Shown here one piece after another: positions 1 to 6,834 of a DNA stretch of 9,065 bases (position 1 is the first letter of the stretch; the number at the start of each line of letters is the position of its first letter). Origin of the DNA: GCA-2401155 sp045047085 (lineage in GTDB: Bacteria; Pseudomonadota; Alphaproteobacteria; Rhizobiales; Rhizobiaceae). Location: the NCBI GenBank assembly GCA_045047085.1, contig JASFYT010000012.1:1-9065 (forward strand), given 5' to 3'. The position numbers and the translations under genes were made by a program. The notes below the pieces were generated by a model. That model saw only the letters and a program-made list of their open reading frames with translations, did no database searches and was not told where the DNA came from.

Positions 1-255
1 ATTGCCTATCATCAACCGATTAGCCGTGCCGAGTTGAAGGACGTGTTTGGCAAAGACATCAACCGTGATTTGATCGGGCGGCTCTATGCCAAGGAGCTGA
101 TTGCCACCGGGCCACGCAGTCCGCAACGTGGTGCGCCCTATACGTATGTCACCACGCAGGGGTTTTTGGGGACGTTCGGGCTGCAGAGCTTGAGGGACTT
201 GCCGGATCAGGAGCAGTTGCAGGATGCAGGGATGGCAGAAAGCGAGTGGGGATAG
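1..255 (+). CDS. scpB: ScpB, segregation and condensation protein B (3' end only)
   Basis: The frame is open from the first base and gives 84 residues before TAG at 253-255; the start lies outside the window. ScpB is the winged-helix kleisin partner that, with ScpA and SMC, forms the bacterial condensin that compacts and segregates the chromosome. The visible part is the second winged helix: IAYHQPISRAELKDVFGK at its start, RDLIGRLYAKELI as the recognition-helix region, then the hallmark wing GAPYTYVTTQGFLGTFGL and the LRDLP tail. The GPRSP insertion and the final DQEQLQDAG resemble Rhizobiales ScpB. It converges with the next gene with only 25 bp between stops and no visible hairpin terminator. 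As the only core gene here, it marks the chromosomal side of the island. Family assignment is secure; the host order is inferred. Confidence 0.9.
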   Translation: MAYHQPISRAELKDVFGKDINRDLIGRLYAKELIATGPRSPQRGAPYTYVTTQGFLGTFGLQSLRDLPDQEQLQDAGMAESEWG

Positions 256-280
256 TTTTTACGATAGTCACGAGCTCGCT

Positions 281-1351
281 CTAGGATACTACACCAAGCG
301 TTGACCTTTCAGGCTTAACATGTGTGCCACCAGACAGTCCAAAAATGAGACTCTCGAGATCCTCAAGTGGGATTGCAAGATCCGCTGCAATGTCCGCTTT
401 TGTCATCCGTTTGCTCCAGAGTGCAGAAAATACCTTTGCCAACACAACAGAAGTCTCTCGTTCAACGCCTATAGGTTCACCGCTTCTGTAGCCCATTTGA
501 CCCAACTCAATGCACAAGGATCTATACATCCAAGGATTGATCATGTTCAAAGCGTTCAAACGATATGCAAGAGCCATCGCAGATACCTTCCATCGCTTTT
601 TTGCGCGGATGATCTGGTTTACAGAATTACCACCAACCGCCTCACTCTTAATATCAGCTTCGGGCATCAAGAATGCAGACGCGAACTTGTCGGCTTGCAT
701 TTCTGCACCTTTATCATTCTTAGCACCTGCATGGTGATGAAGGACCAAGTGGGCCAACTCGTGTGCACTATCGAAAATCGATCGTTCTGCGGTTTTTTCT
801 TGATTGAGAAAAATGTAGGGATAAGGACCGCGCCAAAAGGAATATGCGTCTACATTCCTAGTGTCCTCTGACAGCGAAAGAATGCGAATGCCTTTGGACT
901 CTAGCAGCTTCAAAATATTTCCAATGGGTCGATCACCCAAGCCCCAATGTTGACGTAGCATACGTGCAGCGATTTCGGGCCGATTACGTTCTTTATTGAG
1001 GTCAACTAAGTCCGGTTGAGGGAGTTTGAACTTTGCATCAATCCAATCATAGAGCGCGATCCCAAGACTACCGGCGGCAAGAGACGCATTTCGTTCGGCA
1101 GCACTCATTTTGGAAAGGCTGCGAAAGCTGACGGTGTCACTCATCAGCGTTTCGGGATCATCCATCATGAAAAATTTTCTTGGAAACCCAAGCGCGCTCA
1201 CAAGGCGGTCAATAGTGTCTTCCTCTGGCAGATGTCCATTCTCAACTTTGGATACAGTTATAGGTGTCACACCTGCCATTTCGGCAAGGCGTTTGCCTGT
1301 CAAGCGCCGCCTTTGACGGGCAAGTTTGAGTCTTTCTGCGTTGAACATCAT
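281..1351 (-). CDS. HTH (XRE family) - ImmA/IrrE-type zinc metallopeptidase
   Basis: A 356-residue protein. Residues 6-60 form an XRE-type helix-turn-helix (LAEMAGVTPITVSKVENG is typical). Residues about 130-265 form an ImmA/IrrE (DUF955) metallopeptidase with the zinc motif HELAH at 197-201 (preceded by SIFDSA) and a glutamate at 217 in EMQADKFASAFLMP as the probable third ligand. Residues 310-340 may be a second small helical DNA-binding segment (MTKADIAADLAIPLEDLES). Proteins of this kind bind their own operator and can cleave a partner repressor or themselves in response to stress, DNA damage or phage. It is the second gene of a two-gene operon, with its ATG overlapping the upstream TGA (ATGATG at 1346-1351, so either Met could start). 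No strong Shine-Dalgarno is visible, consistent with translational coupling. It resembles the protein at 4442-5512 in length and layout but is clearly divergent. The substrate is unknown. Confidence 0.88.
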   Translation of the reverse strand: MMFNAERLKLARQRRRLTGKRLAEMAGVTPITVSKVENGHLPEEDTIDRLVSALGFPRKFFMMDDPETLMSDTVSFRSLSKMSAAERNASLAAGSLGIALYDWIDAKFKLPQPDLVDLNKERNRPEIAARMLRQHWGLGDRPIGNILKLLESKGIRILSLSEDTRNVDAYSFWRGPYPYIFLNQEKTAERSIFDSAHELAHLVLHHHAGAKNDKGAEMQADKFASAFLMPEADIKSEAVGGNSVNQIIRAKKRWKVSAMALAYRLNALNMINPWMYRSLCIELGQMGYRSGEPIGVERETSVVLAKVFSALWSKRMTKADIAADLAIPLEDLESLIFGLSGGTHVKPERSTLGVVS

Positions 1352-1980
1352 GCTTCATCTTTGAGAGATACTTCAATGTCGAAGTCATCAACTGGGCTGT
1401 TGTCAGTGTCAATGGCATCTTCCCAAGGGTCACTCAGGTTGTTCACGAAAATGCGCTCGTGGAAATCATAAAACGTCTTGTTTTGGATAATTGGGCGAGA
1501 CAACTCAATACTGCCATCCTCTGCAACCATTACATAGTAGGTTGCAAGCGCATCTCTTTTGATGTTGGTCAAAGGGCCGGGGTCAACGCCCGCGTGTTCA
1601 AACAGAGTCGGGCCGCACAAGTTTTCAGATCCAGTACCTTTGGCGGAGCGCGGGTGCGGCTTCCAATGCAGTGAACATGCTTTATCCACGTTCTGATAGG
1701 CTATGCGCACGCCAAGCCTGCGATTGACAACAGCTTCAACCCCCATTTCTCTGTCGGCCACCCAATCCGCATCAATGATTTGATTGCGCATTTCCTCTAC
1801 GCCGTAAATATAGGCGAGGCTTCCCGGCGCATTCATCGGCATCAGCGGACTGGCGTCATCATGGCGGGAACGGGCGACCCGACCAATCGAGATGATCTGA
1901 TCGGTTGTGAGTTCAAGATCGGCAAGCCTGCCTTCTACATCGATTTCACCGCTGACGATGACAGGATTGAATGCGGGCAT
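1348..1980 (-). CDS. Uncharacterised 210-residue protein, first gene of an operon with HTH-ImmA
   Basis: I do not recognise this family. It has no signal peptide and no membrane segment. Residues 52-100 (GSLAYIYGVEEMRNQII, then GVEAVVNRRLGVRIAYQNV) look like a compact mixed alpha/beta fold, and Cys102, His105 and Cys122 flank a basic stretch around KPHPRSAKG. The last 29 residues are strongly acidic (DPWEDAIDTDNSPVDDFD). The start is well supported: GGAG (complement of 1987-1990) lies six bases before the ATG at 1978-1980. It precedes the metallopeptidase gene with a 4-bp overlap, so the two are surely cotranscribed and probably act together. It could be the toxin or effector regulated by the HTH-ImmA protein, or its proteolysis substrate. 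The acidic tail would suit a protein that mimics DNA or is unstable, but this is speculation. Confidence 0.8.
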   Translation of the reverse strand: MPAFNPVIVSGEIDVEGRLADLELTTDQIISIGRVARSRHDDASPLMPMNAPGSLAYIYGVEEMRNQIIDADWVADREMGVEAVVNRRLGVRIAYQNVDKACSLHWKPHPRSAKGTGSENLCGPTLFEHAGVDPGPLTNIKRDALATYYVMVAEDGSIELSRPIIQNKTFYDFHERIFVNNLSDPWEDAIDTDNSPVDDFDIEVSLKDEA

Positions 1981-2001
1981 ATTGATCTCCGTTTAACTTT
2001 T

Positions 2002-2018
2002 ACCACCTCACTTGTGGT
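2002..2018. promoter_or_regulatory. Inverted repeat, candidate operator of the 210-residue protein/HTH-ImmA operon
   Basis: ACCAC at 2002-2006 and GTGGT at 2014-2018 form a 5-bp inverted repeat with a 7-bp gap. It lies 22 bases upstream of the start of the minus-strand operon and just downstream of a possible -10 (TAATAT, complement of 2024-2029). A repeat in that position could be the binding site of the XRE domain encoded in the same operon. The matching -35 is poor (TGCAAT, complement of 2047-2052), so the promoter assignment is weak. Confidence 0.35.
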
Positions 2019-2105
2019 GCAAAATATTAAACGACGCAAGCCCCAAATTGCATGGATACCAAAATTGTTCTCGGGGCAGTTTATTAATAACGTAGAGTTT
2101 GCATT

Positions 2106-2142
2106 CTAACATTGTTAGTGTTAGTGTGCTAAATTATGTTAG
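2106..2142. promoter_or_regulatory. TGTTAG repeat cluster, candidate autoregulatory operator of the AbiE-like pair
   Basis: TGTTAG occurs at 2113-2118 and 2119-2124 in tandem and again at 2137-2142 across the start codon. CTAAC at 2106-2110 with GTTAG at 2114-2118, and TTAG 2121-2124 with CTAA 2129-2132, make short inverted repeats. AbiEi-type antitoxins are known to bind repeats upstream of their own operon, so this is a plausible operator. The rest of the 155-bp spacer between the divergent starts (1981-2135) is AT-rich with no other clear element. Confidence 0.35.
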
Positions 2143-3182
2143 ATAAAAATACGAAACATCACGATCAACTCGTCGACCGATTGAGGGGTTACCTACAATC
2201 GACGCTACATCTGCAGCTTGATATCGCACCGTGGGAACAGGAATTGCAACTGCCCACTTACCTTGCCAAAGAATTTGCATACTGGCGCGGGCGCTTACTG
2301 TCTGTCGATTGCCTCTTTGTACTGGTGAGTGAGGGTAGCGCTGCTACGCCTGCAGAATTGGCCAAGCGAAAAGACCAGCTCAAAAAGTCGGCCGACGAGA
2401 CGATTGTTTTCGTGTTTGATCACATGTCAGCTTATATACGAGCGCGCATGATCGAAAAAGGTATGGCGTTCGTGGTGCCGGACAACCAGCTTTACATCCC
2501 GAGCCTTGCGTTGGATTTGCGCGAATATTTTCGCAAAGGCAAACCGGCATCCACCTCGAGCCTTTCACCGGTGAGCCAAGTCGTTCTGTTTCGACACCTC
2601 TTGTCCTTAAACCATGAAGATTGGTCGCCAAGTGGTTTGGCAAAAAAGTTGCGCTATTCCGCAATGTCAGTCGGCCGTGCTTTCGATGAATTGTCGGCGA
2701 ATGGCTTGGCTTCAGTGATCTTGGAAGGCCGCAGAAAGCTTCTGGAATTTGAGCAGTCCAGAGAAGAGACCTTTGATCGGGCTCGTGGCCTGTTGCGTTC
2801 GCCAGTAAAATCCTCGCACCTATTTCGTGCGCCTGCACTGCCACCTAGATTTTATGGCACCACTCTTCCGCAGGCCTTCCCTGAGGGTGGTGAAGCAGCA
2901 TTGGCAAAGCTTACTATGATCAACCCGCCACGCATTCCCTGCTTTGCGGTTGGGCCCAAAGATTGGAAGATCTTACAGACTGGGCAATTTGGTCCAGAGG
3001 TTGAGTTTGCAGAAGATGCAAACTTTAGCGTTGATGTCTGGCGATATGATCCCGATATCGTTACAGGTGAAAACCAAGCCGACCCCTTATCACTTTACAT
3101 GCAGTTTCAGAATCATTCTGACGAGCGTGTTGCGGGAGCCGCGGCGCAACTGTTGGAGGGTTTACCGTGGTTCCAGGTATAG
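2136..3182 (+). CDS. Winged-helix protein, probable AbiEi-like antitoxin of a nucleotidyltransferase pair
   Basis: A 348-residue cytoplasmic protein. Residues 86-133 form an alpha/beta segment (ETIVFVFDHMSAYIRARMIE, then FVVPDNQLYIPSLALDLREYF). Residues 144-205 form a winged helix (SPSGLAKKLRYSAMSVGRAF, then LSANGLA and a short wing). The C-terminal third (225-348) contains SVDVWRYDPDIV and DPLSLYMQFQNHSDERV, recurrent in proteins encoded just before AbiEii-like nucleotidyltransferases. Role inferred: antitoxin and autorepressor for the toxin encoded next. The downstream gene starts inside its last codons (16-bp overlap). The ATG at 2136 has no recognisable Shine-Dalgarno; the preceding bases are TGTGCTAAATT, so it may be poorly translated or nearly leaderless. 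No in-frame alternative start looks better. Family name is moderately sure; the role rests on context. Confidence 0.75.
   Translation: MLDKNTKHHDQLVDRLRGYLQSTLHLQLDIAPWEQELQLPTYLAKEFAYWRGRLLSVDCLFVLVSEGSAATPAELAKRKDQLKKSADETIVFVFDHMSAYIRARMIEKGMAFVVPDNQLYIPSLALDLREYFRKGKPASTSSLSPVSQVVLFRHLLSLNHEDWSPSGLAKKLRYSAMSVGRAFDELSANGLASVILEGRRKLLEFEQSREETFDRARGLLRSPVKSSHLFRAPALPPRFYGTTLPQAFPEGGEAALAKLTMINPPRIPCFAVGPKDWKILQTGQFGPEVEFAEDANFSVDVWRYDPDIVTGENQADPLSLYMQFQNHSDERVAGAAAQLLEGLPWFQV
3155..3160 (+). promoter_or_regulatory. Shine-Dalgarno deciding a GTG start for the nucleotidyltransferase
   Basis: GGAGGG at 3155-3160 lies six bases before GTG at 3167, inside the end of the preceding gene. It is the strongest ribosome-binding site in the window and supports the GTG over any later start. 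It also makes the toxin-like gene well translated, in contrast to the poorly furnished antitoxin-like gene before it. Confidence 0.7.
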
Positions 3183-3925
3183 ACAAGTTTCGAGAGCATT
3201 TTGCGGGTCATGAAGACTGCTATGCTCTTATCGGTGGCTCCGCCTGCTCCCTCATTTTTGATGAGGCGGGAATTGATTTCCGAGCCACACAAGACATCGA
3301 CATGGTGCTTTGTGTTGAGGTTGTGGATGGCGCATTTGCCACTGCGCTGAAAGCCTTCCTTGATGCCGGCCAATATCAGGCACGTGAACGCGGCGAAGGT
3401 CGTCGGGAGTTCTATCGGTTCCATCGGCCGAAGGACCCGAGTTACCCTGTCATGCTCGAATTGTTCTCAAATACGCCGGATGCATTAGATTTGGTCGAGG
3501 GTGCTGAGATAGCGGTTGTATCCGTCCCTGACGAGACATTGAGCTTGTCAGCTATCTTACTCGACAAGGATTACTATGAAGCCCTTCAGGTGATGCGCCG
3601 CGCCATTGATGGTGTTCACGTCCTTGATGAAGCTTTACTAATTCCTTTCAAGGCGCGTGCTTTTGTCGATCTCTCGAATAGGCGCGAGATCGGCGACAAA
3701 TATGTAAAAGGTGACGACATCAAGAAACATCGCAATGATGTCTTTCGCCTTCTTCAGTTGATCCCCGGAAATAGCACAATTGAGGTCACAGAACCCCTCA
3801 AGAAAGACCTTCGTTCCTACATTGAAATTGCCTCAGCAATCGAGGGTTTCAAGCCAAAAGATTTTAAAGTGGATCTCGACCCGGAAGAGGGCTTTGAGCT
3901 CCTACGTTCTATTTATCAACTTTGA
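3167..3925 (+). CDS. AbiEii-like nucleotidyltransferase (probable type IV toxin)
   Basis: A 252-residue protein of the AbiEii/MenT-like nucleotidyltransferase superfamily. Visible motifs: GGSACSLI at 23-30 (the GGS nucleotide-binding turn), then RATQDIDMVL at 39-48 with Asp43 and Asp45 as metal-binding residues. Family features further on are IPFKARAFVDLSNRR (Lys162) and KHRNDVFRLL (189-197 region). Known relatives transfer nucleotides, in MenT-type toxins onto tRNA, and stop growth; abortive infection is the classical phenotype of AbiE. It starts at GTG with a strong ribosome-binding site and overlaps the winged-helix gene by 16 bp in another frame. It ends only 4 bp from the end of the convergent PIN gene, leaving no room for a terminator. 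Biochemical target unknown. A non-toxic housekeeping nucleotidyltransferase is unlikely given the pairing. Confidence 0.82.
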   Translation: MVPGIDKFREHFAGHEDCYALIGGSACSLIFDEAGIDFRATQDIDMVLCVEVVDGAFATALKAFLDAGQYQARERGEGRREFYRFHRPKDPSYPVMLELFSNTPDALDLVEGAEIAVVSVPDETLSLSAILLDKDYYEALQVMRRAIDGVHVLDEALLIPFKARAFVDLSNRREIGDKYVKGDDIKKHRNDVFRLLQLIPGNSTIEVTEPLKKDLRSYIEIASAIEGFKPKDFKVDLDPEEGFELLRSIYQL

Positions 3926-3929
3926 GCCG

Positions 3930-4442
3930 CTAGTCGAGTAATCGAAGTTGCCGATCAATGAGATTGTCTGGAACAAACACAGATCTGTCTTCGCGCCAAA
4001 GTGTTAGCGCAGTCGTAAGTAAGTCACGTTCGCAAACGCCGTGGGCGCTCAGCTGTTCAATGATCCAGAGAATGCCGTGCACCTCGACGGCATTATCCTC
4101 AGCAACACGCCTTAATAGCCTATCACCCGTCAATAATATGCCGTTCTCATGGTGATGGGTGGCGACCAGACAAAAACAATCGTTCGCCGATAGCCGACCG
4201 TGCCGTTGTTTGACGCCAAAAGCTTCGCCAACTTCTTCAGGCGGAAGATCATAAGTTGTCATTCCGCTGGCTTCGAGAAATGACCATTCCTGAGGTGAAA
4301 AATCTAAGAGCTCAGATTCACGGATCGGTAGCGGAACGACAAATTGATAGGGTAATTTGCACAAGACGTGGAGCAAATTGCCCTTTCTGAGGTCGATCAG
4401 ACAGCATGCGTCGTTGATGATTACACTGGCCACGGAACGCAC
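3930..4442 (-). CDS. PIN-domain ribonuclease-like protein, probable toxin partner of HTH-ImmA
   Basis: A 170-residue protein with PIN-fold acidic residues in the right order: Asp11 in IINDACCLIDL (strand 1), Glu42/Glu44 in RESELLD, Asp88 in LSANDCFCLVAT, and Asp107 in ILLTGDRLLRRVAE. PIN proteins are metal-dependent RNases and common toxins. The start is GTG at 4440-4442, which shares one base with the TAG of the upstream HTH-ImmA gene (TAGTG). AGAGGA (complement of 4445-4450) is only two bases away from it, so the alternative GTG at codon 4 (4431-4433), with an 11-base spacer, is also possible; both keep the whole PIN fold. The pairing with an HTH-ImmA protein implies a toxin-antitoxin or protease-controlled effector module. 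RNase activity is inferred from residues only. Confidence 0.8.
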   Translation of the reverse strand: MRSVASVIINDACCLIDLRKGNLLHVLCKLPYQFVVPLPIRESELLDFSPQEWSFLEASGMTTYDLPPEEVGEAFGVKQRHGRLSANDCFCLVATHHHENGILLTGDRLLRRVAEDNAVEVHGILWIIEQLSAHGVCERDLLTTALTLWREDRSVFVPDNLIDRQLRLLD

Positions 4443-5512
4443 TATCCTCTGATATTTTGTTCAACAGTTGAAAGTGACAAACGTAGCATTTGAGCTGCGC
4501 GAACTGGGGAAATCAGTTCTTCTCCCAACGCTCGCCATACAAAACGTTCGAACCGTTGTGGGTGCTCAAACTCACCAAACCCTTCGTCATCTCGAATTGG
4601 TTCAGGCTCACGGGTGCGCCACGGACGCGCATAGCTTCTAAACGCGTAGTCAATCATTGACTGGGGCAAAATACCTACCTGTGCGAGGCGCATCAACATC
4701 GCGGCGGCAGACACCCCATAGAGACGCTTCAACCGCATGAGCTCAAACCTAGTCATACCGTGGCGCGAGGGGCCAGCCTCAGCGATCAGATGATCAGACG
4801 GCACAAGAAAGGCTCCGGCAAACCGGTTCATAGCTTTTTCCAACCCAATTGCTGGGTTGTTGGTCGCACTAATTACGCGGTGTGCCAGTTCATGGGCCAG
4901 ATTGAATCTTTTCCGTTCCACGTTGGTCTTCTTGGAAAACACAACTACCTCGGTATTCGGCCGGCCTTCACTGCGCTTAACATCACACGCCAAACCGTCG
5001 AACCGCTCCGCCAAATCGGCCTCGATTACTTTGATACCGTGGTCCTCTAGGAGCCCTGACATACTTGGGATTGGATCATTCCCGAGTTTCCAGTATTCTC
5101 GTAATTTGAGCGCAATAAAATCCACATCTTTAAAACTTTTGACGTGATCAGTTGGCACATCGCCGAATGGATTGTTTGGCGGAGAGATTTCTAGAATTTC
5201 TTCAATTGCTAGATAGTCCTCAAGTTTTTCAATGACGATAGCTTCAGCGTGAGCGCGATCCTTGGCAGAAGTATTTGAGTGCTTGCGAAATTCTACACCC
5301 AACAGAGCCTCAACCTGGCCGCCCATCAAGAAATCGAGCGAAACGCCAAGCGATTTTCCAAGCCCGACAAGCACAGAAGAGGACGGCAGCATTTTATCTG
5401 CTTCGTACTTGCTGATGGCTTGAGCACTGATCTTTGGCGAAGTGCGCTCTGCTAAGGCTCGCATCGATAATCCAGCCTTTTTGCGCGCCAATCGCAATCT
5501 TTGTCCAAACAT
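4442..5512 (-). CDS. HTH (XRE family) - ImmA/IrrE-type zinc metallopeptidase, divergent from CBASS
   Basis: A 356-residue protein. Residues 3-60 are an XRE helix-turn-helix (KAGLSMRALAERT, then ISAQAISKYEADKMLP). Residues about 130-280 are an ImmA/IrrE peptidase with HELAH at 207-211 (RKRFNLAHELAHRV) and Glu225 before NRFAGAFLVP as probable third zinc ligand. The C-terminal 60 residues include a helical segment (SPVRAAQMLRLSLSTVEQ) that may contact DNA or a partner. The start is set by GGGAG (complement of 5520-5524) seven bases before ATG. It is cotranscribed with the PIN gene (one-base overlap) and divergent from the CBASS operon over 105 bp. CapH (HTH repressor) and CapP (ImmA-fold protease) regulate some CBASS operons as two proteins; here both functions sit in one chain, so it may control CBASS, the PIN gene, or both. 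Ligand and cleavage site are unknown. Confidence 0.88.
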   Translation of the reverse strand: MFGQRLRLARKKAGLSMRALAERTSPKISAQAISKYEADKMLPSSSVLVGLGKSLGVSLDFLMGGQVEALLGVEFRKHSNTSAKDRAHAEAIVIEKLEDYLAIEEILEISPPNNPFGDVPTDHVKSFKDVDFIALKLREYWKLGNDPIPSMSGLLEDHGIKVIEADLAERFDGLACDVKRSEGRPNTEVVVFSKKTNVERKRFNLAHELAHRVISATNNPAIGLEKAMNRFAGAFLVPSDHLIAEAGPSRHGMTRFELMRLKRLYGVSAAAMLMRLAQVGILPQSMIDYAFRSYARPWRTREPEPIRDDEGFGEFEHPQRFERFVWRALGEELISPVRAAQMLRLSLSTVEQNIRG

Positions 5513-5536
5513 GTTTATTCTCCCAAGAGATAGAGG

Positions 5537-5565
5537 TTGATAAACGCATTATTATGCTATATATG
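5537..5565 (+). promoter_or_regulatory. Candidate sigma70 promoter of the CBASS operon
   Basis: TTGATA (5537-5542) and TATATG (5560-5565) are 17 bases apart, which is a near-consensus sigma70 arrangement; TATATA at 5558-5563 offers an alternative with 15 bases. Transcription would begin near 5572 and give a leader of about 46 bases before the first start codon at 5618. This is the best promoter-like sequence in the window. Confidence 0.5.
5546..5557. promoter_or_regulatory. Inverted repeat within the CBASS promoter, candidate operator
   Basis: GCAT (5546-5549) and ATGC (5554-5557) flank TATT. The repeat sits between the proposed -35 and -10 of the CBASS promoter and about 34 bases upstream of the divergent HTH-ImmA start. 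A repressor bound here would block the rightward promoter and could also affect the leftward one. The repeat is short and could occur by chance in AT-rich DNA. Confidence 0.35.
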
Positions 5566-5617
5566 TAAACCATAGATTGACGAATCAGTCAAGAAAAATC
5601 GACACTTGGAGGCCTAA

Positions 5618-5842
5618 ATGTCTAATAAAAATCAACATGTTGTACCGCATTCACGCGGTTGGGCTGTCAAAGGTGCTGGAAATCAAAAAGCAACGTCTGT
5701 CCATAGCACTCAAAAGGCTGCGATCAGCGAAGCGCGAGGGATTGCACGCAACCAAAGCTCTGAAATGCTGATCCACGGTCAAAATGGCCGCATTCGCGAA
5801 CGTAACACATACGGCCATGATCCGTATCCTCCAAAAGGCTAA
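5618..5842 (+). CDS. DUF2188-like small protein, first gene of the CBASS operon
   Basis: A 74-residue soluble protein that matches the DUF2188 pattern over nearly its whole length: QHVVPHSRGWAVKGAGNQ, then ATSVHSTQKAAISEARGIA, RNQSSEMLIHGQNGRIRE and a closing YGHDPYPPKG. The family is small, predicted to be mixed strand and helix, and has no established function that I know of. The start is firm: GGAGG at 5608-5612 with a five-base spacer. The stop is five bases before the capV start, so it belongs to the same transcript. The conserved placement before a phospholipase effector suggests a CBASS-related or regulatory role, but it may be a passenger, since DUF2188 proteins also occur elsewhere. 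Confidence 0.85.
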   Translation: MSNKNQHVVPHSRGWAVKGAGNQKATSVHSTQKAAISEARGIARNQSSEMLIHGQNGRIRERNTYGHDPYPPKG

Positions 5843-5847
5843 TTTTT

Positions 5848-6834
5848 ATGAAACGCATCCTATGCATCGATGGCGGGGGTATTAAAGGCACTCAACCAGC
5901 GGCTTTCTTGGCGCATTTAGAAGAAAGCCTTGATGAACCCATTGGGCGATATTTTGATCTCATTGCCGGAACGTCGACAGGAGGCATTCTCGCTATTGGA
6001 TTGGCACTTGGCCTCAGGGCAAAAGAGCTGCTTGATCTTTATGAGCATCGTGGCCCGGCTATATTTGGGGAATCCGAAGACTTGGGGTGGCTCGGACGCA
6101 AAGGACGTAGTGCGCGCGCCATCTTGCGCCAAGCGGTCAAGCCCAAACATGATGCAGCAGTTCTAGAAAAAGAATTGAAAAAAATTCTGGGTGACCGGCG
6201 CATTGGCGAGGCACAAACCCGTCTGCTAGTCCCAGCTTGGGATGCTGACCAGCGTAGCGTTTACATTTACAAGACGGCGCATCATTCACGTTTGTCTACT
6301 GATTATCGTAGACCTGCTTTGGATGCAGCTATGGCAACCTCGGCCGCGCCGACGTATTTTGAGCGGCACAAGACAGTTGATGATGTTGGTCTCTTGGATG
6401 GGGGCGTTTGGGCAAACAATCCCATCGCCATTGCAACAGTCGAAGCCATTTCCATGCTCGGATGGGACCCAGCGGAGTTACAAATACTCAGTCTGGGCTG
6501 TGTGGATGAAGTGTATTTGCTTCCTGAAGCACCAGGTACTTTAGGCCTCGGAATGAAGGCAATGAGCTTGTTTATGGACGGGCAATCCCGAGGTGCTCTT
6601 GGCATGGCCAAACTTATGACTGGTGACCCCCATGATCGCCAAGCCATCTATCGATATTCCCCAAGTGTACCCACTGGGTTTTTTTCCTTGGATGACACCA
6701 GCAAAATTAAACGACTTAAGGGTCTTGGTGCATCGGGTGCGCGACACGCATCGCCCACACTTTCCAAAGTGTTTTTCCAGAAACCTGCCGAGCCCTTTCA
6801 GCCCGTGTACAGCTTAGAACGAGAGATCGCATGA
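5848..6834 (+). CDS. capV: CapV-type patatin-like phospholipase, CBASS effector
   Basis: A 328-residue patatin-fold lipase that, in CBASS, hydrolyses inner-membrane phospholipids once bound to the cyclic nucleotide made by the CD-NTase, killing the infected cell. All catalytic elements are present: oxyanion loop DGGGIKG at 8-14, nucleophile elbow GTSTG at 41-45 (Ser43), ATSAAPTYF at 163-171, and catalytic Asp184 in DGGVWANNP. There is no signal peptide, as expected for a cytosolic effector. Length is close to known CapV proteins. A weak AAAAGG (5833-5838) precedes the ATG by nine bases, inside the end of the DUF2188-like gene. The TGA overlaps the next ATG (ATGA at 6831-6834), so CapV and CD-NTase are translationally coupled. 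CapV family is secure from motifs and neighbours; the activating nucleotide is not known. Confidence 0.92.
   Translation: MKRILCIDGGGIKGTQPAAFLAHLEESLDEPIGRYFDLIAGTSTGGILAIGLALGLRAKELLDLYEHRGPAIFGESEDLGWLGRKGRSARAILRQAVKPKHDAAVLEKELKKILGDRRIGEAQTRLLVPAWDADQRSVYIYKTAHHSRLSTDYRRPALDAAMATSAAPTYFERHKTVDDVGLLDGGVWANNPIAIATVEAISMLGWDPAELQILSLGCVDEVYLLPEAPGTLGLGMKAMSLFMDGQSRGALGMAKLMTGDPHDRQAIYRYSPSVPTGFFSLDDTSKIKRLKGLGASGARHASPTLSKVFFQKPAEPFQPVYSLEREIA

Noticed and set aside
271..278. CGAGCTCG palindrome between scpB and the convergent gene as a terminator
   Set aside because: It has no loop and no T-run on either strand in the right place; probably chance.
320..871. 183-codon plus-strand open frame
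   Set aside because: It is antisense to the HTH-ImmA gene, whose zinc motif and HTH are clear on the other strand; the translation has no family features.
1780..2109. 109-codon plus-strand frame spanning the divergent promoter
   Set aside because: It overlaps the start and the ribosome-binding site of the 210-residue protein gene and shows no domain.
2380..2844. 154-codon minus-strand open frame
   Set aside because: It is antisense to the winged-helix gene and has the irregular composition of a shadow frame.
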